From positions 1,302,001-1,366,000 of the forward strand of contig NZ_VEGI01000001.1 of assembly GCF_007679325.1 (NCBI RefSeq): 64,000 nt of DNA, in the 5' to 3' direction. The stretch comes from Arthrobacter sp. U41 (GTDB lineage Bacteria; Actinomycetota; Actinomycetes; Actinomycetales; Micrococcaceae). The position numbers and the translations under genes are program-made. The notes below the pieces were generated by a model that had not been told where the DNA came from, did no database searches, and saw only the letters and a list, made by a program, of their open reading frames with translations. Shown piece by piece: positions 52,422 through 61,029 of this stretch (positions are counted from its first letter, which is position 1; each line of letters starts with the position of its first letter).

Positions 52422-54247
52422 ATGTTCTCCGGCGTCTCGATGCCGAGCAGGTCCAGTCCCTCGGACAGCCGGCGCAGGACCAGGGCGCACAGGGCCAGCC
52501 GCGATTCCCGGACCGAGTCCTCGGACTTGAGCACCGGGCACTGGTCGTAGAAGGACGTGAAGAGCTGCGCGAGTTCGAACAGGTATGTGCACAGCCGGTG
52601 CGGCTCCAGCACCTCGCGCACCTTGTGCAGCGTGGCGCCGTACTCGAGCAAGTGCAGGGCCAGCGCGCGTTCGGCGGGCTCGACGACGGCGATCACCGTC
52701 GCCGGCGTGCCGCCGTCAGTGTCGGTTCCGGCAGCTTCGGTTCCGGCAGCTTCGGTCCCGGCAGCGCCGCTTCCCACAGCACCGGCTGCAGCCGTGTGCT
52801 GCTCCAGCACCCCCGCCTTGCGCAGGATCGACCGGATCCGCGCGGCGGCGTACTGCACATAGGGGCCGGTGTTGCCGCTGAGGGCGAGCATCCGGTCGAA
52901 GTCAAAGACGTATTCGGTGTCGTGGCCGGTGGACAGGTCGGCGTATTTGACCGCGCCAATGCCCACCTGGCGGGCGGTCGCGGCGCGTTCCTCCTCCGTC
53001 AGTTCGGGCCGGCTTGCGTCGATGACGGCGCGGGCGCGGTCCACGGCTTCTTCCAGCAGGGCCATCAGTTTGACCGGGGCACCGGAACGGGACTTCAGGA
53101 TCTTCCCGTCCTCCCCCAGCACGTTGCCGATCTGCACGTGAACGGCCTCCACCGTGTCCGGCAGCCAGCCGGCGTCGCGGGCTGTGGCCATGACCATACG
53201 CAGGTGCATGTTCTGCGGGGCGCCCACGACGTAGAGCACGCGGTTGGCTTCGAGCTCGCGGACCCGGTAGCGGATGGTGGCGAGGTCCGTGGTGCCGTAA
53301 CCGTAGCCGCCGTCGGACTTGCGGATGATGAGCGGCATCGGCAGGCCGTCGCGGCCGGTGAATCCGGCGGGGAAGGTGCACAGGGCGCCGTCGCTGATCC
53401 GGGCGATGCCGCGGTCCTCGAGTTCCTGGCACAGCTGTGCCAGATGTGCGTCGTAGGAACTTTCGCCCGCGATGTGGTCATCCGTGAGGCTGATCCCCAG
53501 CATGGAGTAGATGGCGTTGAAGTAACGCTTGGACTGGGCCACCAGCCGCTGCCAGACGGCGAAGGTCTCCTGGTCGCCGCCCTGCAGCGCCACCACGCGG
53601 AGCCTTGCCCGCGTGGCGAAGCCGTCCTCGTCGGTGGCGGAGGCGTCGAACTTGGCGCGGGCGGCCTGGTAGAACGCGCTGGGGTCATCAACCAGCAGTG
53701 CCGCTTCCGGGGAATCCTCGCCGACCTCCAGCCAGTGCTCGATCAGCATGCCGAACGGGGTGCCCCAGTCGCCGATGTGGTTCTGCCGGATGACCGTGTC
53801 CCCCAGCGCCTCGAACACCTTCACGAGGCTGTCCCCCACCACCGTGGTGCGCAGGTGGCCGACGTGCATTTCCTTCGCGACGTTCGGGGAAGAATAGTCG
53901 ACGACGACGCGCTGGGCTTCCGCCGCCGGAACGGCCTGGACGCCGGGAGACTCCGCATTGAGCAGCTCTTCGATCCACGTCCCGTCGAAGGTGAGGTTGA
54001 TGAACCCGGGTCCGGAAATCTCGGCCCCGGTGCAGATGCCGTCCAGGTCAAGGGCCTCGACGATCCGCGCGGCGGCGTCCCGCGGCGGCAGGCCGACCTT
54101 CTTGGCGAGTGCCATGGCTGCGTTGATCTGGATGTCCGCGAACTGCGAGGGCCGGACCACCGGATCCGTCCCGCGGTACTCTTCGCCGAACGCGCTGGCA
54201 ATTGCTGCCTGGACTCTGGGGACAACCATTTCGGCCGGATTATTCAC
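52418..54247 (-). CDS. argS: Arginyl-tRNA synthetase
   Basis: 609 residues if begun at GTG 54247, which stands seven bases after a TAATTT box and has no ribosome site; ATG 54229 is the alternative. Class I motifs: HIGH-type HVGHLRTTVVGD and KSRSG in KILKSRSGAPVKL. The C-terminal DALR anticodon-binding domain contains TFPAGF upstream and LYEFAQ-like LCTYLFELAQLFTSFYD. Around residues 480-510 an Ala/Gly/Thr/Glu-rich insertion (AAGTEAAGTEAAGTD) is encoded by 15-bp tandem repeats. It charges tRNA-Arg. One copy of an intergenic palindrome stands 53 bp upstream. Confidence 0.95.
   Translation of the reverse strand: MNNPAEMVVPRVQAAIASAFGEEYRGTDPVVRPSQFADIQINAAMALAKKVGLPPRDAAARIVEALDLDGICTGAEISGPGFINLTFDGTWIEELLNAESPGVQAVPAAEAQRVVVDYSSPNVAKEMHVGHLRTTVVGDSLVKVFEALGDTVIRQNHIGDWGTPFGMLIEHWLEVGEDSPEAALLVDDPSAFYQAARAKFDASATDEDGFATRARLRVVALQGGDQETFAVWQRLVAQSKRYFNAIYSMLGISLTDDHIAGESSYDAHLAQLCQELEDRGIARISDGALCTFPAGFTGRDGLPMPLIIRKSDGGYGYGTTDLATIRYRVRELEANRVLYVVGAPQNMHLRMVMATARDAGWLPDTVEAVHVQIGNVLGEDGKILKSRSGAPVKLMALLEEAVDRARAVIDASRPELTEEERAATARQVGIGAVKYADLSTGHDTEYVFDFDRMLALSGNTGPYVQYAAARIRSILRKAGVLEQHTAAAGAVGSGAAGTEAAGTEAAGTDTDGGTPATVIAVVEPAERALALHLLEYGATLHKVREVLEPHRLCTYLFELAQLFTSFYDQCPVLKSEDSVRESRLALCALVLRRLSEGLDLLGIETPENM
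52726..52770 (-). repeat. 15-bp in-frame tandem repeat inside argS
   Basis: Two identical units TTCCGGCAGCTTCGG (plus strand) and a third with three changes, coding for AAGTE repeats in a low-complexity insertion of ArgS. Confidence 0.9.
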
Positions 54248-54300
54248 ACTGTTCAAATTATCAGTTCCCCCGCACCCCGGCGCTCCCTCACCCCACAAGT

Positions 54301-54360
54301 AACGCGGGGCAGTTAACGCCCGTCAAGGGCCCCAACATGGGCCGGGTCTGACCCCGCGTT
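54301..54360. repeat. Intergenic palindromic element, copy B
   Basis: Outer arms AACGCGGGG and CCCCGCGTT. Its interior is closely similar to copy C (61030-61092): TAACGCCC, AAGGG, CCCAA, GCCGGGTCTGACC in the same order and spacing. It overlaps the last codons and stop of the small gene at 54323-54790. Confidence 0.8.
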
Positions 54361-54790
54361 GCGGTGAAGTGACCATGTTCGCGGTGCGCGCCATCTGGTA
54401 GCCAAGAGCCAAAACCCGCAGAGACAAGTCCTCCGGATGCAAGTCCCATGCCGCCAGGACCGGCTCATCCACATCCCCGATGGGCGCCGCGGCGCCAGCA
54501 TTTTCCGCAGCACCGGGCTCGTGCGCGAAATCATGCGGATCGGGGGACCGCGTACCCGGGTTGCTTGGGAGAACAGCGGACCACAGAGCCTCCACTGTAG
54601 CTACGGCCACTGTGGCTCCCGTCGGCCCCGAAACCATCCAGCCGTCGCTCGTGGCGGCCACTTTCGGGCCGCCGGGCCACTTTTGGCAGACGCTATTGAT
54701 CGTCTGGGCGACAATGAGGTGCTGCCGCATCGTTCGGTTCGGCCCCAGTATTTGGTCGCTCACAACATTTCGTCCGCACGCACCACACAT
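54323..54790 (-). CDS. Small CxxC protein of unknown function
   Basis: 155 residues from ATG 54790, with AAAGGA eight bases upstream, 15 bp after the SDR stop and therefore probably the last gene of the catabolic operon. It starts MCGACGRNVVSD, a Cys-x2-Cys pair like half a zinc ribbon; another Cys is in INSVCQKW. The middle has WMVSGPTGATVAVATVEALW. The last ~12 codons and the stop are supplied by the palindromic element, so the natural C-terminus may have been replaced. I do not recognise the family. Confidence 0.65.
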   Translation of the reverse strand: MCGACGRNVVSDQILGPNRTMRQHLIVAQTINSVCQKWPGGPKVAATSDGWMVSGPTGATVAVATVEALWSAVLPSNPGTRSPDPHDFAHEPGAAENAGAAAPIGDVDEPVLAAWDLHPEDLSLRVLALGYQMARTANMVTSPQRGVRPGPCWGP

Positions 54791-54805
54791 GTGAGGCGTC
54801 CTTTC

Positions 54806-55528
54806 CTAGGGCATGACGTCGCCGGAATTTGGCCCCAGCGTCTGGCCGACGTACAGGTTGCCTCCCGGATCGCTGGCGAGAAGCAGCGCCGTCGGTGCCA
54901 CTTCGGCCGGAAGGCCGAAGCGCAGCAGCGGCAGTCCGGCACGCTTCGCCGCTTTCCAGTCCTCGGAAATTCCTTCAACCAAGGGCGTCTCGATAGGCCC
55001 CGGGGCAATGCTGTTGACCAACACGTTGTCGCCTGCGGTTTCCAGGGCCAGAGCCTTTGTGAGTCCGACGACTCCGGCTTTGGCAGCACTGTAGTGGCTG
55101 AGCCCGGTTCCACCTTTGATGGCCAACTGGGAAGCGATGTTTATGATGCGGCCCCACTTCTGCCGCCGCATCTCCCCCACCACCTCCCGGCAGCACAGGA
55201 AGACACCTGTCAGGTCAACCGAAACCGTCTCGTTCCACATGGCCAGGGTCATGTCTTCCAGCCGAGATTCGGTCAGCAGGCCCGCGCTGTTTACGAGAAT
55301 ATCGATGCTCCCGAGCTGGGCGCGTGCGGCGGCGAAGGCGCCCCTCACACTCGCTTCGTCGGAGACGTCGACGGCGATTGTTCCCGCCGCGCCCGACCGG
55401 TCCAGGACAGCCACTCTGTCGCCGTTGGCGGTGAAGGCTTCGGCGATGGCCCTGCCTATGCCGCTGGCTCCCCCCGTGACTACTACGCCCCGGCCCTCTG
55501 TGGACCGAGAGGCTTCTGAATTGTTCAT
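54806..55528 (-). CDS. Short-chain dehydrogenase/reductase (FabG-like)
   Basis: 240 residues. Cofactor motif VTGGASGIGRAIAEAF, NSAG near 85, and the catalytic Tyr/Lys in HYSAAKAG with Ser in IINIASQL. Substrate cannot be deduced; the fold is used for keto reductions and hydroxyl oxidations. It is the fifth gene of the LacI-controlled operon, 19 bp after the second SDR. Having two different SDRs in one operon suggests two successive alcohol/ketone steps. Confidence 0.9.
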   Translation of the reverse strand: MNNSEASRSTEGRGVVVTGGASGIGRAIAEAFTANGDRVAVLDRSGAAGTIAVDVSDEASVRGAFAAARAQLGSIDILVNSAGLLTESRLEDMTLAMWNETVSVDLTGVFLCCREVVGEMRRQKWGRIINIASQLAIKGGTGLSHYSAAKAGVVGLTKALALETAGDNVLVNSIAPGPIETPLVEGISEDWKAAKRAGLPLLRFGLPAEVAPTALLLASDPGGNLYVGQTLGPNSGDVMP

Positions 55529-55547
55529 TCTTGTCCTTCCAGGGCTT

Positions 55548-56315
55548 TCAGGCGCGCATCTTGATGGTGAGACCGCCGTCGACTATCAGGGACTGGCCGG
55601 TGACGTAGGAGGCGTCCTCGGAGGTCAGGAAGCCGATCACGCTGGCGACCTCCTCGGGCCGCCCGACCCGGCCCCAGGGGATTTCCAGCCCGGCGCGTTG
55701 CAGGCCGTCAGGACCGAGCGAGTTCACCGGGTCCAGGGACTGGGGCGTCTCGATGAGTCCGGGTATCACGGCGTTGGCGCGGATACCGCGCGGTCCCAGC
55801 TCGGCGGCTACGCTGCGGATCAACCCGAGCACGCCGGCCTTGGCGGCCGCGTAGTGGGCATGCTCCTCCCACCCGTAGACTCCTCCGGCAATTGAGGACA
55901 CTGCAACCATCGCCCCGCCGCCGGTCATCCGCGCGGACCCGGCGCGCAGGGTCCGCAGTACGCCGGTGAGGTCGACGTCGAGCATGTCCTCCCAGCGCTC
56001 ATCGGTCATCTCGCCCAAGGGCGAATTGCGCAGGATTCCTGCGTTGGCCACCGCATAGTCCAGACGGCCGTACTCCGCCAGGGCGCGTTCGGCGAATGCA
56101 TCAACCGACGGTGTGCTGCGGACATCGACTTCGTGGACAACCCCCTGGCCGCCTGCGTCCGTCACCAGGCGGAGGGTCTCTTCCGGGTCATGCGGGTCAC
56201 CGGGAAAGGTGCCGATCACCGAATGTACGCCCCGGTGGGCGTAGTGGACCGCGAGGGCCCGTCCAATGCCACTGGCCGCTCCGGTGATCACGGCCACCCT
56301 TGTTTCCGGCGTCAT
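55548..56315 (-). CDS. Short-chain dehydrogenase/reductase
   Basis: 255 residues from ATG 56315, overlapping the MFS stop (ATGA). Cofactor motif ITGAASGIGRALAVHY, NAG (VANAGIL), Ser in VAVSSIAGGVYGW and catalytic YAAAKAG; the ending TGQSLIVDGGLTIK is classical. The VIGTFPGDPHDPEE stretch at the end of beta 2 has no obvious arginine pair for NADPH, so NAD(H) is likely. It is only moderately similar to the neighbouring SDR, so it is not a recent duplicate. Confidence 0.9.
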   Translation of the reverse strand: MTPETRVAVITGAASGIGRALAVHYAHRGVHSVIGTFPGDPHDPEETLRLVTDAGGQGVVHEVDVRSTPSVDAFAERALAEYGRLDYAVANAGILRNSPLGEMTDERWEDMLDVDLTGVLRTLRAGSARMTGGGAMVAVSSIAGGVYGWEEHAHYAAAKAGVLGLIRSVAAELGPRGIRANAVIPGLIETPQSLDPVNSLGPDGLQRAGLEIPWGRVGRPEEVASVIGFLTSEDASYVTGQSLIVDGGLTIKMRA

Positions 56316-57706
56316 GCTTCGACCTCGTGCGGGTGGTCCTCGAGCAGGGCTTCGGCGGGCGGCTTGGCGGCGATCATCAGGAGGCCGGAGAACAGCGTTC
56401 CGGCGGCGCCGACCCAGAGGGCTGCAGCGCCGGTTCCCGCGCTCGCTGCCGCTGCCGTGAACAGTGCACCGCCGATAATGGTGCCGGGCTGGCTCATCGC
56501 GCCGATGAAGGCGGTGCCCGTGGCTCGGCAGCTCACGGGGTAGCACTCTGCCATGAAGTACTGAATCGCGGCGTAGGGTCCGACCAGGAAGAACAGTCCG
56601 GCACCGTAGGTCACGACGATCATGACGGGGCTCGTGGCGAAGGGGCTGAGCATGATGGTGAACGAAATGCCGGAGAGAATCCAGCCGCCGATGATCGTCC
56701 GCTTCCGGCCGATCTTGTCACCGAGCCACCCGTGGAAAACGTAGCCGAAGTACGCCAGCCCGTTGATGACGATCAGCATCCAGAAGGCGTCAGAGAGTTC
56801 CACACCTTTGGCGTTCTTCAGGACGGAGCTGCCGAGAATGCTGAAGATCAGGATGCCGAAGAAGTTGAAGATCCAGGCCAGCGAGAACACGATCGTGTTC
56901 CGGCGCAGGTGCGGCTCCCAGATGCGCTTGAGCGGGGCAGCGGAAGAGTGTTCGACGCCGTAGGCGCGGGCCAGCGAGTGGGCGTCCTCGGTCTTGCCGC
57001 TCTTCTCAAGTTCGGTCAGCTTGTGGTGCAGCTCGAACTGCGGCGTCTCCTTGAGCTTCTTGGCAATGGCCCACACGATGATCACGGCCGGAACAGTAGC
57101 CATGAGATAGAGGGCGCGCCAGCCGAGGGACGGAAGGAAAACGAGGGCAAGGGCACTGGCGAGCAGGAAGCCCAGCGGCCAGCCGCCCTGGATGAAGGAG
57201 TAGTGGAAGCCGGGGCGCTTGCGCTTATCGGCGACTTCGGTGACCTGGTAGACCTCGTTCATGTAGGTCGCGTTGACGGCCTGCTCAGAGAAGCCGAGAC
57301 CGCCGAAGGAACGCACCAGCACCAGCAGGCCGTTGCTGAGGAACGGGATCCCGGTCGGGATCAGGGCCGTCAGGGCGGAGACGATGGCGGTTCCGCCGAC
57401 GGTGGTTATCATGCCCTTGCGGCGGCCGAGCCGGTCAATGACCGGGCCGATTCCGAAGCAGACGATCGCGGTGCCGACGGCGATCCAGGTAGTGATCGCA
57501 TAGGCTTCGGATTCGGTCCAACCAAACTCTTCCTGCATGGCCGGCAGGAGGGTGCCGAAAAGCCCGAAGTCGAACACGGCGACGGTCCAGGCCAGCAGGG
57601 CAAGCACGGTGGCGGTGGTCGTGTGGTGCTTGGAGAATACCGGGAAACGGCGTTTCTCATCGGGGGCGGGCTGCGTCAGGTCGACGCCGGGTTGCTGGGT
57701 GGTCAT
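56312..57706 (-). CDS. MFS transporter (sugar/acid:proton symporter-like)
   Basis: 464 residues, twelve helices. MFS signatures: DRLGRRKGMITTVGG after helix 2 and GDKIGRKRTIIGGWIL after helix 8. A charged loop of about 50 residues lies between helices 6 and 7. The first helix WTVAVFDFGLFGTLLPAM carries an Asp, as in metabolite:H+ symporters of the sialate/aromatic acid groups. It is the uptake protein of the operon; the substrate is unknown. Its start codon shares a base with the deacetylase stop (TAATG). Confidence 0.9.
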   Translation of the reverse strand: MTTQQPGVDLTQPAPDEKRRFPVFSKHHTTTATVLALLAWTVAVFDFGLFGTLLPAMQEEFGWTESEAYAITTWIAVGTAIVCFGIGPVIDRLGRRKGMITTVGGTAIVSALTALIPTGIPFLSNGLLVLVRSFGGLGFSEQAVNATYMNEVYQVTEVADKRKRPGFHYSFIQGGWPLGFLLASALALVFLPSLGWRALYLMATVPAVIIVWAIAKKLKETPQFELHHKLTELEKSGKTEDAHSLARAYGVEHSSAAPLKRIWEPHLRRNTIVFSLAWIFNFFGILIFSILGSSVLKNAKGVELSDAFWMLIVINGLAYFGYVFHGWLGDKIGRKRTIIGGWILSGISFTIMLSPFATSPVMIVVTYGAGLFFLVGPYAAIQYFMAECYPVSCRATGTAFIGAMSQPGTIIGGALFTAAAASAGTGAAALWVGAAGTLFSGLLMIAAKPPAEALLEDHPHEVEA

Positions 57707-58593
57707 TACTGGTTTTCCTTTCGGGGGCTGCGTGCGAGGAATGAGTCCGCGATCTGGTCGAACGTGAGCCAGCTGACGCCTTCGTGGGAGTTGATGTGTT
57801 CGATGAGGCGTTCAAGCATGAGCAAGACCTGGGGCCGGCCCGAGACATCCGGGTGGATCGTCATGGTGAAGACGGCCTGGTCCATTTCGCGGTATACCCA
57901 GTCGAACTGGTCGCGCCACATTTGTTCGATGTCCCGGGGGCTAACGAAGCCGTGGGAGTTCGGTGCCGCCTTGATGAACATCATGGGAGGAAGGTCGTCC
58001 AGGTACCAGTTGGCCGGGATCTCGACGAGGTCGGTCTCCTTGCCGCGGACGAGCGGCTCCATCCAGGTCTCGGCGGCCTTGGTGTAGTCGATCTTCTTCC
58101 AGCTGTCACCGACACGCACGTAGTAGGGCTCGAAATCGCGATGCATCAGGGAGTGGTCGTACTTGATCCCGCGCTCGAGGAGGATCTCGTTGGTGACCGG
58201 GGAAAATTCCCACCAGGGAGCGACATAACCGGTGGGGCGACGTCCGGAAACCTTTTCGATGAGTTCGATCGACCGGTCCAGGATGGCCGTCTCCTGCTCG
58301 CGGGTCATGGCGATGGGGTTTTCATGCGAGTAGCCGTGGACGCCGATTTCGTGCCCCGCGTCCACGATCATCCGAGTCAGGTCCGGAAAAGTCTCTATCG
58401 AGTGGCCGGGCACGAACCACGTGGCGGGCAGGCCGTACTTCTCGAAGAGACGGATGAGACGGGGGCCGCCCACCTCGCCGCTGAACAGGCCGCGGGAGAT
58501 ATCGCACGGGGAATCCTCGCCCCCATAGGAGCCGAGCATTCCAGCCACGGCGTCCACGTCCACGCCGAATGCGACTTGGATGTCCTTAGTCAT
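57706..58593 (-). CDS. Polysaccharide deacetylase (NodB fold) family protein, PuuE-like
   Basis: 295 residues. NodB-type metal site: Asp pair in [10 protein letters not shown], and His residues in [31 protein letters not shown] and [19 protein letters not shown] complete the fold. The cytoplasmic location (no signal peptide) and sequence style fit the PuuE/cyclic-imide branch, whose members hydrolyse amides such as allantoin or cyclic imides rather than polysaccharide. Second gene of the operon after the asparaginase-like enzyme (63 bp gap). Confidence 0.88.
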   Translation of the reverse strand: MTKDIQVAFGVDVDAVAGMLGSYGGEDSPCDISRGLFSGEVGGPRLIRLFEKYGLPATWFVPGHSIETFPDLTRMIVDAGHEIGVHGYSHENPIAMTREQETAILDRSIELIEKVSGRRPTGYVAPWWEFSPVTNEILLERGIKYDHSLMHRDFEPYYVRVGDSWKKIDYTKAAETWMEPLVRGKETDLVEIPANWYLDDLPPMMFIKAAPNSHGFVSPRDIEQMWRDQFDWVYREMDQAVFTMTIHPDVSGRPQVLLMLERLIEHINSHEGVSWLTFDQIADSFLARSPRKENQ

Positions 58594-58656
58594 GAGATCA
58601 ACCTTTCATTGCGTTTTGTTGAGGTTTTGTTGGTGCGGTTCTGGTTTGGGCTGGAA

Positions 58657-59682
58657 CTAGTCCGGGAGCGTGCCCCGGCGCGCGAAGGATTCCGCAATGC
58701 GGGCCGGAGGGGTATCAAGTCTGAGCAGCAGGCTGAGAAGGACCAGCGACTGGGATGGCCTGAGCAGTCCGGAGGGTATGGCACCCGCCGCCCGTAAGTC
58801 GGCACCGCCGCCGTCGCCGTATCGGGGAACCACTGCGCCGGCTTCCACCCGCGTGCTGGTCACCACCACAACGCCGGCAGCGGTTGCCTCGGCAACGTCC
58901 CGGCACAGCACGCGGTTGGCGTTGCCCGTTCCAGTTCCCTGGAGCACCACGCCTGCCGCCCCGGCCTGCAGGGCAGCCCGCAGGAGCACGGAATCCGCGC
59001 CGGGATAAGCAGCTATAAGGTCCACTCGCGGCGAACCGGCGCCGACGCCTGGCAATGGCAACGGCGCAAGACCGTGCCGTGCTGCATGCACACTGACCTC
59101 GCCGGAGCCCGACACGGACCCGGCCGTCCCAAAATCCGGGTTGGCAAACGCATCGTGACGGGTCGTGTGGCTCTTTCGAACACCAGCCGCCGGGAAGATG
59201 CTCCCGGCAAACGCCAGCAGCACACCCTTTCCCCGGGCGTGCGGGGAACCCGCAACGGCGATCGCCCGAGACAGATTGCCGGGACCGTCAGGCGTCGGGG
59301 AATCGGCCGCCTCCTGCGCTCCGGTGAACACCACCGGACGAGGATCATCGTGGGTGAGATCAACTAGATAGGCGGTCTCCTCCATCGTGTCCGTCCCGTG
59401 TGTGACCACGACCCCCAAAACCTGCGGGTCCGCCAGGGCGTGCCTGATGCTGGCGCAGATCGCGATCATGTCATCGACCGTCAGCAGGTACGAACCCTTC
59501 CGGAAGACGTCACCGACCCGGACCGGATACGAAGCTGGCACTCCCAGGCTGGCTAACACCTCCTTTCCCGAGTCCGACGCCACCGCGGCACCCCCGGTCT
59601 CCGACGCACGGGAGGAAATAGTTCCGCCCGTCGCCAAGAGCACCACATAGGGGCCAGCCAATTCAGTGAGGGTCATTTCCAC
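58657..59682 (-). CDS. Asparaginase-family amidohydrolase
   Basis: 341 residues from GTG 59682 (AGGA eight bases upstream); ATG 59676 with GGAG is equally possible. Both catalytic motifs are intact: LLATGGTISSRA with the nucleophile threonine and VVTHGTDTMEETAYL with the second Thr/Asp; the catalytic lysine is in GVRKSHTTRHDAF. There is no signal peptide, so it acts in the cytoplasm. In a catabolic operon next to a PuuE-like deacetylase it may cleave an amide other than asparagine. Its promoter carries a LacI-type operator 31 bp upstream. Confidence 0.92.
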   Translation of the reverse strand: MEMTLTELAGPYVVLLATGGTISSRASETGGAAVASDSGKEVLASLGVPASYPVRVGDVFRKGSYLLTVDDMIAICASIRHALADPQVLGVVVTHGTDTMEETAYLVDLTHDDPRPVVFTGAQEAADSPTPDGPGNLSRAIAVAGSPHARGKGVLLAFAGSIFPAAGVRKSHTTRHDAFANPDFGTAGSVSGSGEVSVHAARHGLAPLPLPGVGAGSPRVDLIAAYPGADSVLLRAALQAGAAGVVLQGTGTGNANRVLCRDVAEATAAGVVVVTSTRVEAGAVVPRYGDGGGADLRAAGAIPSGLLRPSQSLVLLSLLLRLDTPPARIAESFARRGTLPD

Positions 59683-59713
59683 TCCATTTGTCCTGCATCT
59701 GCTGTAGACGCCT

Positions 59714-59729
59714 ACCCAATCGATTGGGT
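59714..59729. promoter_or_regulatory. LacI-type operator O1
   Basis: Perfect 16-bp palindrome ACCCAATCGATTGGGT with the central CG typical for LacI-family sites, 31 bp upstream of the asparaginase-family gene. Confidence 0.85.
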
Positions 59730-59824
59730 CGTGGGGTAAAAGTTATTGTTGCGACATTTCCTGCAGGCGTCTGGGGATGTTTCGAGGGTGTAACCATTTC
59801 GCCGTTAGGTGCCGCATCCCGGTT

Positions 59825-59840
59825 ACCCAATCGATTGTGT
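59825..59840. promoter_or_regulatory. LacI-type operator O2
   Basis: ACCCAATCGATTGTGT, one base off O1's symmetry (T for G). Centre-to-centre distance from O1 is 111 bp. Its right end forms TTGTGT, a -35-like box 16 bp before TATAGA (59857-59862), so binding would also repress lacI itself. Confidence 0.85.
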
Positions 59841-59865
59841 AAGGCGGTGAACTGACTATAGAATG

Positions 59866-59882
59866 TGACGTGCAGCACGTCA
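59866..59882. promoter_or_regulatory. Perfect 17-bp palindrome downstream of the lacI -10
   Basis: TGACGTGCAGCACGTCA, placed just after the TATAGA box near the expected transcription start. It does not resemble O1/O2, so a second regulator or an RNA-level role is possible. Confidence 0.6.
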
Positions 59883-59961
59883 AGGGGTTCCCGGACCAGT
59901 GAATCGCACGTTATCGGGCAGGCTTGGTGGCGATATCACTTTGAACTGAGGCAGGGAACTA

Positions 59962-60987
59962 ATGGAAGGAACCACGGCCGGGGACCGCACGGTCACGCTG
60001 AAGGATCTGGCGGACGAACTCGGCATCCACCCATCGACTGTTTCCAGAATCCTTCACTCGGACGCAGAAGTGGCGCGCGGGGCGGCCTCCGTAGCGACGG
60101 CCGAACGCGTCCGGGAACTGGCGCGGAAACGGGGCTACTCCCCCGACCCCCAGGCCGCCGGCCTGCGGACGCGGCGCACCCGCCTCATGGGAGTGATCGT
60201 GCCCCGGCTTTCGGATCTCGTCCTGGCCACCATGTACGAGGGCATTGACGAGGCCGCGGCGGCGCTCGGCTATTCCACCTTCGTCATGAACTCCCGCGAC
60301 GACCCCGAGGAACAACGGAGGAGGACGGACACCATGCTGGCCCGGCGTGTCGATGGGCTGATCATTGGCGACGCACACCTGGACGGTGGCCTGCTGCAGG
60401 AGTTGACGGCCCGGAAGGTCCCTTTTGTGCTCGTGAACCGCCGCGTACCGGGCTACCCCTCCGCCACCTGCGACGACGTCCTGGGCGGCGAACTTGTCGC
60501 CGACCACCTGTGGAGCAAGGGGCATCGGAACGTTGCTGTGATCGCCGGCGAGCCCTACGCCAGCACCGCCATCGACCGGACGGACGGCTTTGTGGACCGC
60601 TGGCGTTCGTTGGGCGGAAAAGTCCCCCCGAAGGCCGTGGTCTGGTCTCGATTCGACACCGCGGGCGGGCGCGAAGCGGCCGAAGATATCCTGACTCACT
60701 GCCACCCCCAACCGACGGCACTTTTCGCCGTCAATGACTTTGCGGCGATCGGTGCCATGGGAGCGTTGAGGTCCCATGGCCTTACTGTCGGAGTCGACGT
60801 GGCGGTGGTTGGTTTCAATGACACGTCACTTGCCGCGGAGCTTCCCATTCCGCTGTCCTCGGTCCGCTCGCCCATGCTGGACATCGGGCGGACTGCGGTG
60901 CAACTCCTGAAACGGGTACTGGACGGCAAAATGGTTGAGCCGGTCAGGCTGGAACCGAGCCTCTGCGTGCGGGAAAGCAGCGCCTGA
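59962..60987 (+). CDS. LacI family transcriptional regulator
   Basis: 341 residues, AGGGAA six bases ahead of the ATG. Helix-turn-helix with VTLKDLADELGIHPSTVSRIL and hinge RKRGYSPDPQAAGLRTRRT; periplasmic-binding-like sensor with GVIVPRLSDLVLATMYEGID and ALFAVNDFAAIGAMGALR. It is divergent from the asparaginase-deacetylase-MFS-SDR-SDR operon, and the intergenic region holds two matching operators, so it is almost certainly the repressor of both directions. The effector is unknown. LacI regulators of this type usually sense sugars or related metabolites. Confidence 0.94.
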   Translation: MEGTTAGDRTVTLKDLADELGIHPSTVSRILHSDAEVARGAASVATAERVRELARKRGYSPDPQAAGLRTRRTRLMGVIVPRLSDLVLATMYEGIDEAAAALGYSTFVMNSRDDPEEQRRRTDTMLARRVDGLIIGDAHLDGGLLQELTARKVPFVLVNRRVPGYPSATCDDVLGGELVADHLWSKGHRNVAVIAGEPYASTAIDRTDGFVDRWRSLGGKVPPKAVVWSRFDTAGGREAAEDILTHCHPQPTALFAVNDFAAIGAMGALRSHGLTVGVDVAVVGFNDTSLAAELPIPLSSVRSPMLDIGRTAVQLLKRVLDGKMVEPVRLEPSLCVRESSA

Positions 60988-61029
60988 GGCAACACGAGAT
61001 GGCACGCCCCGGCGCGGCGGCCAAGGAAG

